Part shown: positions 63,912 to 64,000 of the stretch, in pieces
Numbering within the stretch: position 1 is the first letter of the stretch
Layout: the number at the start of each line of letters is the position of its first letter
Assembly (NCBI GenBank): GCA_902794895.1
Contig: CADBIY010000004.1
Span: 1 to 64,000 of the forward strand
Source of the DNA: Candidatus Avelusimicrobium vaccinum
GTDB lineage: Bacteria; Elusimicrobiota; Elusimicrobia; Elusimicrobiales; Elusimicrobiaceae
Length of the DNA: 64,000 nt
Reading direction: 5' to 3'
The notes under the pieces: generated by a model
The model's input: only the letters and a program-made list of their open reading frames with translations
Databases searched by the model: none
Told to the model about the DNA's origin: nothing
Translations under genes and position numbers: made by a program

Positions 63912-64000
63912 TTATATTGAATCATCTAAAAATTCTTCTTCCAGGACGGTTTCCTTTTCGTTTTCTAATTCTGATATTTGTTTCTCCAAATCAATTTTGT
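63912..64000 (-). CDS. Partial coiled-coil protein at the right edge (C-terminus)
   Basis: 29 codons upstream of a TAA at 63912 remain open to the edge on the minus strand. They translate to an acidic heptad-rich end: KIDLEKQISELENEKE, then TVLEEEFLDDSI. This looks like a genuine C-terminus of a coiled-coil protein. The start lies beyond the window. Confidence 0.55.
   Translation of the reverse strand, partial: KIDLEKQISELENEKETVLEEEFLDDSI

Noticed and set aside
63683-63925. 80-codon minus-strand frame near the right edge
   Set aside because: It is antisense to the end of the second lipoprotein and spans that gene's terminator. The coiled-coil frame ending at 63912 in another frame is more convincing.

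Overview
The window reads as a chromosomal segment of a Gram-negative bacterium. Evidence for an outer membrane and a diderm wall is apolipoprotein N-acyltransferase (Lnt), several lipobox proteins, and a MurE with the DNPR motif of meso-diaminopimelate ligases beside dapA-asd-dapB. The mix of genes (HPr kinase plus RapZ in a mannose-type PTS operon, a short TilS, small zinc-ribbon membrane proteins, an orphan CofE-like ligase) and the moderate base composition suggest a gut-associated Elusimicrobiota member. That placement is an inference from gene content; no rRNA gene is present to confirm it.

Layout. 1-1.7 kb: a cut-off AmpG-like MFS carrier and an AI-2E family permease. 1.8-3.6 kb: tRNA-Val(CAC) and a three-gene minus-strand cluster of zinc-ribbon/membrane proteins, one of which seems to carry a one-base frameshift. 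4.2-17.2 kb: housekeeping genes, including marC, uvrB, a degenerate biotin-ligase-like gene, a receiver-domain protein, tilS, murE-murD, sppA, and the tightly overlapping operon dapA-asd-dapB-murC-like. 17.4-17.57 kb: a likely independent small RNA gene. 17.6-21.2 kb: an amino-acid symporter, a squalene/phytoene synthase-like gene, a PHP phosphoesterase and a Nfu-type protein. 21.3-32.1 kb: small secreted proteins, then secA, lnt, prfB, hemW, a cofE-like gene, mscL and a glycerophosphodiesterase.

32.4-42.4 kb is one long minus-strand transcription unit: hpf, hprK, rapZ, PTS IIA/IIB/IIC/IID, HPr, enzyme I, lepA, folD and a lipoprotein. It joins sugar uptake, its regulatory kinase and translation genes behind a promoter near 42.36 kb. 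42.4-42.9 kb holds a second gene-free stretch rich in hairpins, followed by a glycosyltransferase. 44-56.2 kb: a small duplicated protein, smc, a phosphoesterase, membrane glycosyltransferase-like proteins, tRNA-Ala(GGC), a methyltransferase, nfo, a threonine aldolase, an apparently inactive trypsin-fold protein and a DUF192 lipoprotein.

From 56.2 kb the character changes. A tandem repeat duplicates the 3' end and terminator of tRNA-Val(GAC). Then come a DUF4143 ATPase, a tyrosine integrase, a ribbon-helix-helix protein, an AlpA-like regulator, a gene II/X-type replication protein and several tiny ORFs. A strongly structured region of about 240 bp follows, and then a TPR-like protein and two paralogous lipoproteins. 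This AT-rich region looks like an integrated plasmid or filamentous-phage-like element that continues past the right edge, and it is the most likely place for undescribed biology.
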